Source: an uncultured Selenomonadaceae bacterium (GTDB lineage: Bacteria > Bacillota > Negativicutes > Selenomonadales > Selenomonadaceae). Taken from it: 64,000 bases of DNA. The DNA is taken from positions 34,842-98,841 of the forward strand of contig CAJOGX010000002.1 of NCBI GenBank assembly GCA_905234175.1, read 5' to 3'. A model generated the notes under the pieces. The model had not been told where the DNA came from. It saw only the letters and a list, made by a program, of their open reading frames with translations, and searched no databases. The position numbers were made by a program, and so were the translations under genes. Position 1 is the first letter of the stretch. Each line of letters begins with the position of its first letter. Shown here one piece after another: positions 25,966 through 34,627 of this stretch.

Positions 25966-26706
25966 ATGCGGAGTTATAAAATTGACGGCGTGATTCTGCG
26001 CACGAACGATTTCGGCGACGCTAACAGGGTCGTGACGGTTTACACGAAGTCGCGCGGGAAACTTGAGCTGAATGCATACGGCGTCCGGCGCTCAAAAAGT
26101 CCGATGTCCGGCGCTTTGCAGATGTTCAACCACATTTCTGCGGAGGTCAGCCGCGGCGCGCAGGTCGACACGATACGCGAAGCCGACGTGATAAATTTTT
26201 ACAGCAACCTGACGGCGGAGCTGGAACGGATTGGCTACGCGTCGATTTTTTTTGAAACGGTAAACCGAATGACGCTGCCGAATTTCCCTGAAGCCGGCGT
26301 TTACGAACTGCTTGTGAAAAGTTTGCCGGCGCTCGACAGGCGGAATGCGCGAATTGCCTCGCTGATTGGCGTGGGGCAGTTCATGGAATTTAGCGGCGTG
26401 CAGCTGAGCTACTTCCACTGCGTGAACTGCGGCGTGCAGATTGAGGGCGACGCGGCGATAAGTTTGACGCACGGCGGCGCAGTTTGCATGGAGTGCGTCG
26501 ACGAGATCAGCGGCGACCTTGAGCCGTACCCTGAAAATCTGCGTGAAACGTTCGGGAAAATTTTAAACTTCGACTGGCGGGAGGATACGAAACTGAATTT
26601 CAGCCAGCGGCAGGTAGATTCGGCGGAAGGAATTTTGTGGCGTTACGTGCAGTCCGTCCTCGGCAAAGAATTAAACGCTGTAAAATTTTTGAAAAGCTTG
26701 AGCTAA
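25966..26706 (+). CDS. recO: DNA repair protein RecO
   Basis: A 246-residue RecO, which loads RecA onto SSB-coated DNA in the RecFOR pathway. The start is ATG 25966 with GGAG ahead, rather than a GTG 15 nt earlier. The N-terminal OB fold begins SYKIDGVILRTNDFGDANRVVTVYT; the helical C-terminal part includes the zinc-finger pairs CVNCG and CMEC (about 150-180). Typical length. It closes the phoH-era operon; the hairpins at 26730-26838 follow. recO immediately after era is a common Firmicute arrangement. Confidence 0.95.
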   Translation: MRSYKIDGVILRTNDFGDANRVVTVYTKSRGKLELNAYGVRRSKSPMSGALQMFNHISAEVSRGAQVDTIREADVINFYSNLTAELERIGYASIFFETVNRMTLPNFPEAGVYELLVKSLPALDRRNARIASLIGVGQFMEFSGVQLSYFHCVNCGVQIEGDAAISLTHGGAVCMECVDEISGDLEPYPENLRETFGKILNFDWREDTKLNFSQRQVDSAEGILWRYVQSVLGKELNAVKFLKSLS

Positions 26707-26729
26707 AAAATTTCTATGCAATAAAAAGT

Positions 26730-26838
26730 GGCCGCCCTGCAAATTCGACGAATAGGAGGATTTGCTACGGCGGCCTGTGAGCGTCGGTCACGTGATGTGA
26801 CCGCAGCGAACGAGCTTTCTTTGGCGGCACAAAGAAAG
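26730..26838. repeat. Three consecutive hairpins between recO and ftsZ
   Basis: Between two converging operons there are three inverted repeats in 109 bp. First: GGCCGCC (26730-26736) with GGCGGCC (26769-26775), containing an inner GCAAAT/ATTTGC pair. Second: GGTCAC (26786-26791) with GTGACC (26797-26802). Third: a perfect 9-bp stem CTTTCTTTG (26815-26823) with CAAAGAAAG (26830-26838). They may act as a bidirectional terminator, but the variety of stems also fits a dispersed repeat or small mobile element. Confidence 0.7.
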
Positions 26839-26848
26839 TATGATTCCT

Positions 26849-28051
26849 TTAATTCATCCACGGCGGCAGGTCGATTAAACCCTTGCCGTCTTTCTGAAGA
26901 TTTTTCGGTTCCTGTAATGGCTGCTGTTGCGGCTGCGGAGGAGGAGGAGGAGCCTGCCTTTGCACGTTAGGATTATTTCCGTAGCCGCCGAAATTCGGCA
27001 AGCCCTTACCGCCTGGGAACTGCGAAATAAACGGCGACTGAATTGACTGCGGCGGCTGCATTTGCTGGGGCTGCGGCTGATAAGTTTCCGCCTCGCCGTG
27101 GAAGCGCGTCGCGATAATCGTCACGCGAACCGTGTCGCCCAAAGATTCGTCGATTGACATTCCCCACATGATTTCCGCCTCGGAGTCCGCCGATTCCTGA
27201 ATTGTCACGGACGCCTCGTTGACTTCGAGCATTGACAGATTTTCGTTCGCGCCCATGATATTTATCAAAACGCTGTGCGCGCCCTGAATCGTCGTTTCGA
27301 GCAGTGGCGATTCGATAGCCGCCTTCGCCGCGTTGATTGGCGCCTTTTCGCCCGACGCCTCGCCGATACCGATAAGCGCCGCGCCCGAATTGCTCATAAT
27401 CGTCTGTACGTCCGCGAAGTCCAGGTTGACGATTCCAGGCATGGTTATCAGATAGGAAATACCCTGCACGCTCTGGCGGAGAATGTCGTCGGCAATGCTG
27501 AACGCCTTCGTTACGGGCATTTTTTTATCAGCGACCTGAAGGAGCCGGTCATTCGGAATTGTAATAATCGTGTCGACAGCGCGCCGGAGATTTTCAATTC
27601 CAATGTCGGCATTTTTTTTGCGGCGTGGACCTTCAAAGCTGAACGGGCGGGTAACGACGCCAACCGTCAGCGCGCCAACTTCGCGGGCAATCGAGGCGAT
27701 AACCGGCGCCGCGCCAGTGCCAGTGCCGCCGCCCATTCCCGCCGTGATAAAAACCATATCCGCGCCGTCGAGCGCCTTTTGAATATCGTCGCGGCTTTCC
27801 TGCGCCGCCTTTTCGCCAATTTCCGGCCGTGCGCCCGCGCCGAGTCCTTTCGTAAGTTTTTCGCCAATCCTCATGCGTTTGGGAGCCTGCGAGTTCAAAA
27901 GTGCCTGCGCGTCCGTATTCACCGCAATAAACTCAACGCCTTCCAGCCCCAGCGAAATCATTCGATTCACCGCGTTGCTCCCGCCGCCGCCCACGCCTAT
28001 CACTTTGATTTTTGCGAGCTGATTCAAGCCCGTGTCGTCAATTTCAAACAC
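26849..28051 (-). CDS. ftsZ: Cell division protein FtsZ
   Basis: A 400-residue tubulin-like GTPase that forms the division ring. The start chosen is GTG 28051 (GGGGG 8 nt ahead), which gives [20 protein letters not shown] in register with other FtsZ N-termini; a GTG at 28120 would add 23 residues without a ribosome-binding site. Seen: [11 protein letters not shown], the tubulin signature [10 protein letters not shown], and NTDAQAL. The C-terminal linker is Gln/Pro-rich (about 320-385) and ends in the tail LIDLPPWMN, the peptide that binds ZipA/FtsA/SepF. No ftsA precedes it: the upstream gene is sbp. Confidence 0.97.
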   Translation of the reverse strand: MFEIDDTGLNQLAKIKVIGVGGGGSNAVNRMISLGLEGVEFIAVNTDAQALLNSQAPKRMRIGEKLTKGLGAGARPEIGEKAAQESRDDIQKALDGADMVFITAGMGGGTGTGAAPVIASIAREVGALTVGVVTRPFSFEGPRRKKNADIGIENLRRAVDTIITIPNDRLLQVADKKMPVTKAFSIADDILRQSVQGISYLITMPGIVNLDFADVQTIMSNSGAALIGIGEASGEKAPINAAKAAIESPLLETTIQGAHSVLINIMGANENLSMLEVNEASVTIQESADSEAEIMWGMSIDESLGDTVRVTIIATRFHGEAETYQPQPQQMQPPQSIQSPFISQFPGGKGLPNFGGYGNNPNVQRQAPPPPPQPQQQPLQEPKNLQKDGKGLIDLPPWMN

Positions 28052-28167
28052 GTTTCCATCCCCCACATCCAATTTTATATCTAAAATCACTTGAATTTCA
28101 GTTTCCAAAGTGCCAGCCACATTTTACTATAAATTTTCATTTTAGGCTATAGCGGGCGAAAAATTTT

Positions 28168-28503
28168 TCAGCTCAGATATTTCCGCTCCAGCCAGTTTTT
28201 CAGCGTCGTCAGGTTTTTGAAAATCCGCAGACCAAATATCAGCAGCGCCAGCCAGCAAATTTCTACGCCAAAAAATTTCCCCAGCCCAACTAAAGCTGCC
28301 GCGAACAGCACGTTTACTAAAAAGCCGGTGAAAAGTACCGCGTCGCTGAATTTCCTGTCGAGCCCCGCGCAAATTCCGCCAATCAGCGAATCTGCCGCCG
28401 CTAAGAAAACCGCCAGCAAAAATTCCGGCGAGGCGAGTGCCGCTGAAATTTCCGGCGCGCTCCCAAGTAGCATTCCCGCAATTAATCCTGCCAGCGGTTT
28501 CAT
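28168..28503 (-). CDS. sbp: Small basic membrane protein Sbp (DUF1290)
   Basis: A 111-residue protein with three hydrophobic segments. The N-terminus PLAGLIAGMLLGS and the phrase AAADSLIGGICAGLDRKFSD match DUF1290, the small basic protein encoded next to ftsZ in many Gram-positive lineages. Its function is unknown. The ATG overlaps the DUF881 stop by 4 nt. About 115 bp separate it from the ftsZ start, where ftsA would usually stand. Confidence 0.88.
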   Translation of the reverse strand: MKPLAGLIAGMLLGSAPEISAALASPEFLLAVFLAAADSLIGGICAGLDRKFSDAVLFTGFLVNVLFAAALVGLGKFFGVEICWLALLIFGLRIFKNLTTLKNWLERKYLS

Positions 28504-29141
28504 AATTCACGCTCCTTCGCAATTTTAGAATAGGCGTGCCGAAATGCGCCGCTGTACGCCGGAATATAAATTTCGTCCGACGCTTCAATTTCCAGCCGGA
28601 TTCCCCAGACCCTGAGCGTATCTTCAACGCCGCCGCGCATTTTAATCGAGTTCTCCAGCGACTTTTTATCGCCAATCGCGCTGATTTCGTAGGGCGGCGC
28701 TGAGCGGACGTTGTTCACAGAGAGCGTCGGCCCCGCGCAACGAATTTCGCTCGTCGCAATGAGCCGCTGCCCGTTGATTGAAATTGCCTCGGCGCCCGCC
28801 GCCCAAAGTTCATTTATCACGCGTAAAATGTCGTCGTCGTGAATCACGTAAAGATTTGGATTTTCCTCCGCGCGAACTTTTCTTGTGCTGTCGTCCATCG
28901 TCACGATAACGCCCTGACCTTCGAGCGGCAAAAGCCCCGCCTGCATTTTCAGTTCCACGATAAGATTTTCGTTGACCGGCGAAGCTTGCGGGTGAACTTT
29001 TTCCAGCTCAGAAATTCGCGCCGAAAGTTCTCCGATTCGCGCGGCGGTTTCCGATTCGTGCCGAAATTCCAGCGCTATCACGAACCCGATTATCACGCAC
29101 ACCAGCGTTATCGACCAGCCCTTTTGCAGAAATTTTTCCAT
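28500..29141 (-). CDS. DUF881 family membrane-anchored protein
   Basis: A 213-residue protein with one N-terminal transmembrane segment (WSITLVCVIIGFVIALEF), a short coiled coil (about 27-50, RIGELSARISELEKV) and an extracytoplasmic domain containing GVIVTMDDS, NLYVIHDDDILRVINELWAAGAEAISINGQRL and SPPYEISAIGD-like text, the DUF881 hallmarks. The start is ATG 29141; an open frame continues upstream into ftsQ but without support. The family is almost always linked with ftsQ/sbp/ftsZ and is thought to be an envelope or division factor. Confidence 0.88.
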   Translation of the reverse strand: MEKFLQKGWSITLVCVIIGFVIALEFRHESETAARIGELSARISELEKVHPQASPVNENLIVELKMQAGLLPLEGQGVIVTMDDSTRKVRAEENPNLYVIHDDDILRVINELWAAGAEAISINGQRLIATSEIRCAGPTLSVNNVRSAPPYEISAIGDKKSLENSIKMRGGVEDTLRVWGIRLEIEASDEIYIPAYSGAFRHAYSKIAKEREL

Positions 29142-29145
29142 TGCG

Positions 29146-29889
29146 CTACCTCGCAAGCTTAATAAACGGCGCCGTGTAATTGAAGTCGATATATTCCACG
29201 GGATTGGGATTGGTTTCAAGGTCCTTCAGAAAATTGTCGGTGAGCTTAGCCTTTTCGTCCAGCCGCTCCAGCCTGCCAATGCGAATCTGCACCGCGCGTT
29301 CGGTCGCCGTGTACGCAATGATATAATCCGCCGAAACGATAGCCACTTCCGAAATTTTGTTGAGCGACTCGGCTTTAAGTTTCTGCAGGAACTCCAGAAT
29401 TTTTTTGACCATTTCATTTTCAACGTCGTCGCCGATATATATATCGCTGACGGACGCGCCGGTTATCATTGGGATTTTCATTTCGCGGAGATTTTTGTAG
29501 CTGTCGAGAATTTTGCCGGTGTGGTCGATGTCGAGATAGCCGTAGTTGCAGACGATTGTTGCCAGCGGCCTGCGTTCAGTCAGCGTGACTTCGAGCGTGC
29601 TGGGTAAAATTCGCCGCACCGAAACTTCCTCTATGCGCACGTCTTTCGCAAGGCGGCCGGCTATCGTATTCGTCTCCAGTTTGAACAGCGGCTCGCCAAT
29701 GTAAATATCGCCGACCTTCAGCACGTCGTCCACGGTGATTTTTTCGGCGCCGACGAGTTTCACCTGCGCGAGCGTGAAAATTGGAAAGTAGACGACAGCG
29801 CCAATAATCGCGCCGCAAATCAGCAGGAACACGAAGCCTTTAAAAATTCGCCGCCCGCTCCTTTTGCGACGCCGTTGGATTTTAGCCAT
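29146..29889 (-). CDS. ftsQ: Cell division protein FtsQ/DivIB
   Basis: A 247-residue division protein. A very basic N-terminus (AKIQRRRKRSGRR) precedes one membrane segment (about 17-38). The POTRA domain follows (FTLAQVKLVGAEKITVDDVLKVGDIYIGEPLFKL), then the FtsQ beta domain with PSTLEVTLTERRPLATI and YLDIDHTGKIL. GGAGG is 8 nt ahead of the ATG. It lies between the MurC-Ddl gene (22 nt upstream) and DUF881; the missing murB is noteworthy because murC-murB-ftsQ is the common order. Confidence 0.94.
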   Translation of the reverse strand: MAKIQRRRKRSGRRIFKGFVFLLICGAIIGAVVYFPIFTLAQVKLVGAEKITVDDVLKVGDIYIGEPLFKLETNTIAGRLAKDVRIEEVSVRRILPSTLEVTLTERRPLATIVCNYGYLDIDHTGKILDSYKNLREMKIPMITGASVSDIYIGDDVENEMVKKILEFLQKLKAESLNKISEVAIVSADYIIAYTATERAVQIRIGRLERLDEKAKLTDNFLKDLETNPNPVEYIDFNYTAPFIKLAR

Positions 29890-29911
29890 CGGAAAAACCT
29901 CCGAGATTGGT

Positions 29912-32233
29912 TCAGAAATTGGCGAGCGCTAAAATATTTTCGCAGAGCTCAGGGAACTCGATACCGGCAGCGCGCGCGGCGTCGGGCACCAGCGAAGTTT
30001 CAGTCATGCCAGGCACGGAATTGACTTCGATAACGTAGGGGATATTTTCTTCGGACAACATCAAATCGACGCGGGCAATGCCAGCGCATTTGCAGTTTCT
30101 GAACGCGGCGACGGCGAGCGCCTTAACTTTTTCGGTAAGTTCATCGGGCAGCTCAGCGGGACAAATGTGCGTAGACGCGCCCTTTTTGTATTTCGTTTCG
30201 TAATCGTAGCGGCCGGTTGTCGTAGTAATTTCAATCACCGGCAGCGCCTGAGCGTCGTCCTCGTTGCCGTAAACTGCGACGGTAAGTTCGCGCCCGTGAA
30301 TAAATTCTTCGACTAAAATTTCGTCGCCGTAGCGGAAAGAATTTTCGACGGCGGCGGCAATTTCCTCGGAGCGCTCGACAATTTCAACGCCAATGCTCGA
30401 ACCCTGATTCGACGCCTTGATAACGACGGGCAGACCGAAAAGTTTTTCAATATCGTCGGGAAGATTTTCCGTGCGCTCGACGGCGCGGTAAACTTTGAAT
30501 TTCGGCGTGGAAATATCGGCGGCGCGCAGAATTTTTTTCGTCATGACCTTATCCATGGTGATAGCGGCGGCGATAAGGCTGGAGCCGGTGCAGGGGATTT
30601 TGAGCATTTCGAGCGTGCCCTGAATCATGCCGTCTTCGCCGTAAAGCCCGTGAACCGCGTTGAAAACTATCGCGCAGTTTGAATTTTTGATATCGGCGGC
30701 GAAAGTCTGCGGATTGAGTTCCATTGTCTCGACGTTGTAATTTTTGGACTTGAGCGCATTGAAAATCGCCGTGCCGGTTCTGCGCGAAACTTCCGCCTCG
30801 GTCGAAGTGCCGCCCATGACGATGACAATTTTGCTCTGCTTGCGGCGGTAGCGCAGGAGCTCAGCAAGTTCCTCGCCGGTCTTGTAAATATCGCCCGCGC
30901 CCATCGTGATAATCAAATCGCCGGCGGTAACAATGTCCGCCAGATACTCAGCGATTTTCGCGCGTTCGGGAATGTAGGAAACCGCCTGATTGGTCGTCGA
31001 CAGAACCGCTTCAAGAATTGATTCGCCGCTGACGCCAGGAATGACGTTTTCGCCGGCGGAATAAATGTCGGTGAGTACGAGCAAATCCGCGCCGGCAAAT
31101 GCGCCGCCAAATTCCTTGAGCAAAAGTTTCGTGCGGGTATAGCGGTGCGGCTGGAAAACGCAGATAAGCCGGTTGGGATTAGTTTCGCGCGCCGCCTTGA
31201 GCGTGGCAGCAATTTCAGTCGGGTGGTGACCGTAGTCGTCGACAATCCAGATGTTTCTGACGCGGGATTTGGTTTCAAAGCGCCGCTTAGCGCCGTGGAA
31301 TTTGCTGAGCGCGTCGGAAATTTTCCCGAAGTCAACGCCGATTTGCATAGCGGTAGCAATAGTTGCCAGCGCGTTCAGAACGTTGTGGCGCCCGTGAATC
31401 GCCAGCTTAACCCTGCCCAAAAGTTTATCGCCGTTGAAAACTTCAAACGCCACGCCGTCGACGCCCGAACGAATATTTTTCGCCATGAAATCCGCGTCAT
31501 TGTCGATAGCGTAGGAAATAATTTTTCGGTCGAGTTCGTCGGCGACTTCGCGCAGATTTTCGCTGTCGTAGCAGAGAATCGCAACTCCTTCGTGCCTGTC
31601 GAGATTCTCCAGAAAAATTTTGAACGCCGCGCGAATTTTTTCAACGGTGCCGTAGTGGTCGAGGTGGTCGTCCTCAATGTTCGTGACGACGGCGATAGCG
31701 GGCTTGAGCTTGATAAAAGAGCCGTCGCTTTCGTCCGCCTCCGAAACAACGTAATCGCCCCTGCCGAGGACGGCGCCGGTGCCGAGGTCAGCAGATTCGC
31801 CGCCAATGATAATCGTGGGGTCGACGCCCGCCCTGTGCAGCACGAAGCCAATCATGGAAGTCGTGGTGGTCTTGCCGTGGGCGCCCGCGACGGCGATACC
31901 TTTTTTGGAATTGACGAGCATTGCGTTAATGTCGGAGCGGTGGAGCCTGGGAATTTTGAGTTCAGCCGCTTTGAGAACTTCGGGGTTGTCGTGCGGAATG
32001 GCGGAGGAAATTACCAGCGCTTCAATTTCGTCGGTGACGTTATCCGCGTCGTGCCCGATAAAAATTTTCGCGCCGAGATTTTTCAGCATTTGAACAGTCG
32101 CCGAATCCGCGCGGTCGGAGCCGGAAATTTCGTGGCCGGACTCGATTAGGATTTTCGCCAGCGCGCTCATACCGGCGCCGCCAATCCCAACGAAGTGGAA
32201 TTTTTTCACGTTCATCATATCGCTAAATCTCAA
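29912..32233 (-). CDS. murC: MurC-Ddl fusion: UDP-MurNAc-L-alanine ligase and D-Ala-D-Ala ligase
   Basis: A 773-residue bifunctional peptidoglycan-precursor enzyme. Residues 1 to about 462 are a complete MurC: GIGGAGMSALA (16 onward), ATP loop AHGKTTTTSM (118 onward), then DDYGHHPTEIAATL. From about 466 a complete Ddl follows: IVIVMGGTSTEAEVSRRTG, the ATP-grasp residues in LPVVIKASNQGSSIGVEIV, VEEFIHGRELTVAVYGN, and YVIEVNSVPGMTETSLVP. The two parts are in one uninterrupted frame. Start TTG 32233 with GGGGAGG ahead. Similar MurC-Ddl fusions are known from Chlamydia. It would couple the first and the dipeptide-supply steps of stem-peptide assembly. Confidence 0.95.
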   Translation of the reverse strand: MRFSDMMNVKKFHFVGIGGAGMSALAKILIESGHEISGSDRADSATVQMLKNLGAKIFIGHDADNVTDEIEALVISSAIPHDNPEVLKAAELKIPRLHRSDINAMLVNSKKGIAVAGAHGKTTTTSMIGFVLHRAGVDPTIIIGGESADLGTGAVLGRGDYVVSEADESDGSFIKLKPAIAVVTNIEDDHLDHYGTVEKIRAAFKIFLENLDRHEGVAILCYDSENLREVADELDRKIISYAIDNDADFMAKNIRSGVDGVAFEVFNGDKLLGRVKLAIHGRHNVLNALATIATAMQIGVDFGKISDALSKFHGAKRRFETKSRVRNIWIVDDYGHHPTEIAATLKAARETNPNRLICVFQPHRYTRTKLLLKEFGGAFAGADLLVLTDIYSAGENVIPGVSGESILEAVLSTTNQAVSYIPERAKIAEYLADIVTAGDLIITMGAGDIYKTGEELAELLRYRRKQSKIVIVMGGTSTEAEVSRRTGTAIFNALKSKNYNVETMELNPQTFAADIKNSNCAIVFNAVHGLYGEDGMIQGTLEMLKIPCTGSSLIAAAITMDKVMTKKILRAADISTPKFKVYRAVERTENLPDDIEKLFGLPVVIKASNQGSSIGVEIVERSEEIAAAVENSFRYGDEILVEEFIHGRELTVAVYGNEDDAQALPVIEITTTTGRYDYETKYKKGASTHICPAELPDELTEKVKALAVAAFRNCKCAGIARVDLMLSEENIPYVIEVNSVPGMTETSLVPDAARAAGIEFPELCENILALANF

Positions 32234-32304
32234 AATCTTTTCCTCCCCAAAAAAAATTTACTGCGAAGTTCCCGCGCCTGCCTTCGAATTTCTCTGGCGA
32301 AAAT

Positions 32305-33399
32305 TTACTGCGACGCCCGCCTGATTAAAATTGCGCCAAAAATCAGACCGATAACGTTTGGAATCCATACAGCGTAAAACGGTTCAATAATTCCGCCGCG
32401 CGCCAGAGCGTTTGAAAGCGTCATGATTGAGTAGTAGATAAAAATTATTATGACGCTGAGGGCGAAGCCCATGGACGAGGAATTTCGCGTCGGCTGGAGC
32501 CCTAGCGGCACGCCAATCAGCGCGAAAATCAGACTTGCCATTGGTACGGTGACGCGCTGATAAAGTTCCGTTTCGAGTTTCGCCGTGTTCGCGTACTGCG
32601 TCTTCATAATTTCGATTTGCGCCTTGAGCTCGTTCATCGTCAGTTCGTCGGGGCGTTTCTGTTCGCGGACGATTTGCATTGGGCTTGCCTTGACCGGAAG
32701 AATCTGCTGGCTGAAACGCATTGAGCGGGTGCGGTCGCTCTCGGAAATATCGTAAATCGTTCCTTCGTGCATAATCCACACGTCATTTTTCCACTCGGCG
32801 TAGACGGCGTTTTCAACGTGCGTGAGCTTGCCGTTCTCGCCAAATTCCTGCATCGTGACGCCCTGTAAAGTTTCATCGCTCGCACGAAATTCGCGGGCGT
32901 AAACCAGCCGCTGAATCTGATTGTTATTAATTTCCTTAACGATAATGTGATCCTGCGACTTCATTTCGGTGTTGCCCTGAATCTCGAAATAAAAAACGTC
33001 GTTGCCGGCGCGGTTCGCCCAGGGAACAACGTGCTCATTGAACATAATCGCGCAGAAACTGACGATAACGCCGAGGAAAATTGCGGGCGCGGCGATTCGG
33101 CTGAAACTTATTCCGCAGGATTTCATTGCGGTAATTTCGCTGGAACTTGAAAGCCGCCCGAAAGTCAAAAGCGTCGCCAGTAGCATTGACATTGGAAACG
33201 TCCACATGATTATTCCTGGCAGGCCGTACACGAAAATTTTCAAGACCGCCGAAATTGACGCGCCGTAGTCCGTGATGTACCGCGCGATTTTGAAAAGCGT
33301 CCCCGAGCCGATAAAGACCGCCGAAAACGCGCAGATTCCAAAGACCGCCGCTTTCACGACCTCAAAAAATATGTACCTGTCTAAAATTCTGATGCGCAA
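32305..33399 (-). CDS. LptF/LptG family LPS export permease
   Basis: A 364-residue YjgP/YjgQ permease. Three N-terminal membrane segments, a periplasmic domain (about 130-270, beta-jellyroll type) and three C-terminal segments give the LptF/G topology. Recognisable text: ILDRYIFFEVVKAAVFG, TFPMSMLLATLLTFGRLSSSSEITAM and PLGLQPTRNSSSMGFALSV. With LptB and LptC it would extract LPS from the inner membrane. Only one LptF/G gene is present here, so a homodimer or a second copy elsewhere is needed. Start TTG 33399 (GGGGAGCGG ahead). Confidence 0.92.
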   Translation of the reverse strand: MRIRILDRYIFFEVVKAAVFGICAFSAVFIGSGTLFKIARYITDYGASISAVLKIFVYGLPGIIMWTFPMSMLLATLLTFGRLSSSSEITAMKSCGISFSRIAAPAIFLGVIVSFCAIMFNEHVVPWANRAGNDVFYFEIQGNTEMKSQDHIIVKEINNNQIQRLVYAREFRASDETLQGVTMQEFGENGKLTHVENAVYAEWKNDVWIMHEGTIYDISESDRTRSMRFSQQILPVKASPMQIVREQKRPDELTMNELKAQIEIMKTQYANTAKLETELYQRVTVPMASLIFALIGVPLGLQPTRNSSSMGFALSVIIIFIYYSIMTLSNALARGGIIEPFYAVWIPNVIGLIFGAILIRRASQ

Positions 33400-33426
33400 T
33401 AGAAGCCGCTCCCCGCCAGAAATTTG

Positions 33427-33648
33427 TTATACTTTGTCGAAAATCAGAATCGCCGATTTATAAAATCCCTTTGAGCCGCGCGTTTCCGCCCGCTCCAGTT
33501 CAAACCAGTTGTTGTACGTGACCGCCGACGCCATAGAATAGCAAATCTGGCAAAGCGTCAAGCCCGCCAGCTCCTTATCCTCAATCGCGCCCTGAATTTT
33601 TTCCTCCAGCTCCCTGTCGCTGAACCCGCTGCAAACTTTAACCTTCAT
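33427..33648 (-). CDS. Cse60-like small protein (copy 1)
   Basis: A 73-residue protein with AAGGAGC ahead of its ATG. The opening MKVKVCSGFSDRELEEKIQ and the closing KSAILIFDK resemble the sporulation-associated Cse60/DUF2758 family, short proteins of about 60 residues and unknown function. It is paralogous to the gene at 33688-33882: the two share MKVKVCS at the start, an ELEE motif and the leader TGTAAnGGAGC. Both stand between the LptB and LptF/G genes on the same strand. Family assignment is tentative. Confidence 0.65.
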   Translation of the reverse strand: MKVKVCSGFSDRELEEKIQGAIEDKELAGLTLCQICYSMASAVTYNNWFELERAETRGSKGFYKSAILIFDKV

Positions 33649-33687
33649 GAAATTGCTCCTTTACAAACCAAAACTGCCGCGCCGGAA

Positions 33688-33882
33688 TTATTTTTCCTTG
33701 TCTAAAAGCATAACTACGGACTTATCTGAAATTGCGCCGCCATGTATCGAATTATAACAGATAGTGTTTGAATAATTAATCTGCACGAGATAAAATTTGG
33801 CCTTTTCCATTTCGTCAAGCGTGCGCTGAATAATTTCCTCAAGCTCTTCGTCGCAATCCGCGCTGCAAACTTTAACCTTCAT
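33688..33882 (-). CDS. Cse60-like small protein (copy 2)
   Basis: A 64-residue paralogue of the gene at 33427-33648. The frame is open further upstream (to 33987), but ATG 33882 has AAGGGAGC ahead and aligns with its sister. It reads MKVKVCSADCDEELEEIIQRT at the start and ends SDKSVVMLLDKEK. There is no signal peptide or membrane segment. A tandem duplicate inside an LPS-transport operon suggests an accessory or regulatory role, with no direct evidence. Confidence 0.65.
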   Translation of the reverse strand: MKVKVCSADCDEELEEIIQRTLDEMEKAKFYLVQINYSNTICYNSIHGGAISDKSVVMLLDKEK

Positions 33883-33895
33883 TAAAATCGCTCCC

Positions 33896-34615
33896 TTACA
33901 GTTTAAAATTATCGCCGAGGTAGAATTTTTTCGCAATGGGGCTGTCGGCAATTTCCATGGCGCCGCCTTCGAGCAAAATTCTGCCATCGTTGAGAATGTA
34001 CGCGCGGTCGACGATATTCAGCGTTTCGCGGACGTTGTGGTCGGTTATCAAAATTCCCATGCCGCGTTCGCGCAGGTAGCGAATGATATTTTGAATATCC
34101 GCAACCGCCAGCGGGTCGACGCCGGCAAAGGGTTCGTCCAGCAGAATGAACTGCGGCTCCAACGCTAAGCACCGTGCAATTTCTACGCGCCGCCGCTCGC
34201 CGCCGGAAAGTTCCGTGCCCTTGCGCTCCCGCACGTGCGTTATGTTAAATTCCTTCAGCAAATCTTCCAGCCGCGCGTCCGCCGCCCTGCGCGAAATGTT
34301 CAGCGTCTCCAGTATCGCCATGATATTTTCTTCGACGGTGAGTTTACGGAAAATCGACGCTTCCTGCGTGAGGTAACTAATCCCCAGCTCAGCGCGCCGG
34401 TACATCGGCAGCTTTGAAATGTTGACGTTGGAAATGAAAACGTCGCCGGAATCCGGCTTTTCGAGCCCGACAATCATGTAAAACGAAGTAGTTTTGCCCG
34501 CGCCGTTTGGCCCCAGCAGACCGACAATTTCGCCCTTCTCAACCCTGAGCGAAACGTTATTGACGACGACGCGCCCCTTGAACGCCTTGACGAGCCTTTT
34601 AGCTTCAATATTCAT
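33896..34615 (-). CDS. lptB: LPS export ABC transporter ATPase LptB
   Basis: A 239-residue ATPase of the LptBFGC complex. Walker [10 protein letters not shown] (about 35-43), Q-loop region, signature [16 protein letters not shown], Walker [14 protein letters not shown] and the switch His in [10 protein letters not shown] are all present; the SGGERRR and FAGVDP forms are typical of LptB. It follows lptA by 12 nt on the same strand, giving the order lptC-lptA-lptB. Confidence 0.97.
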   Translation of the reverse strand: MNIEAKRLVKAFKGRVVVNNVSLRVEKGEIVGLLGPNGAGKTTSFYMIVGLEKPDSGDVFISNVNISKLPMYRRAELGISYLTQEASIFRKLTVEENIMAILETLNISRRAADARLEDLLKEFNITHVRERKGTELSGGERRRVEIARCLALEPQFILLDEPFAGVDPLAVADIQNIIRYLRERGMGILITDHNVRETLNIVDRAYILNDGRILLEGGAMEIADSPIAKKFYLGDNFKL

Positions 34616-34627
34616 CGTGTCACCAAA

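Noticed and set aside
28052..28120. An upstream GTG start for FtsZ
   Set aside because: It would add 23 residues not found in FtsZ proteins and has no ribosome-binding site.
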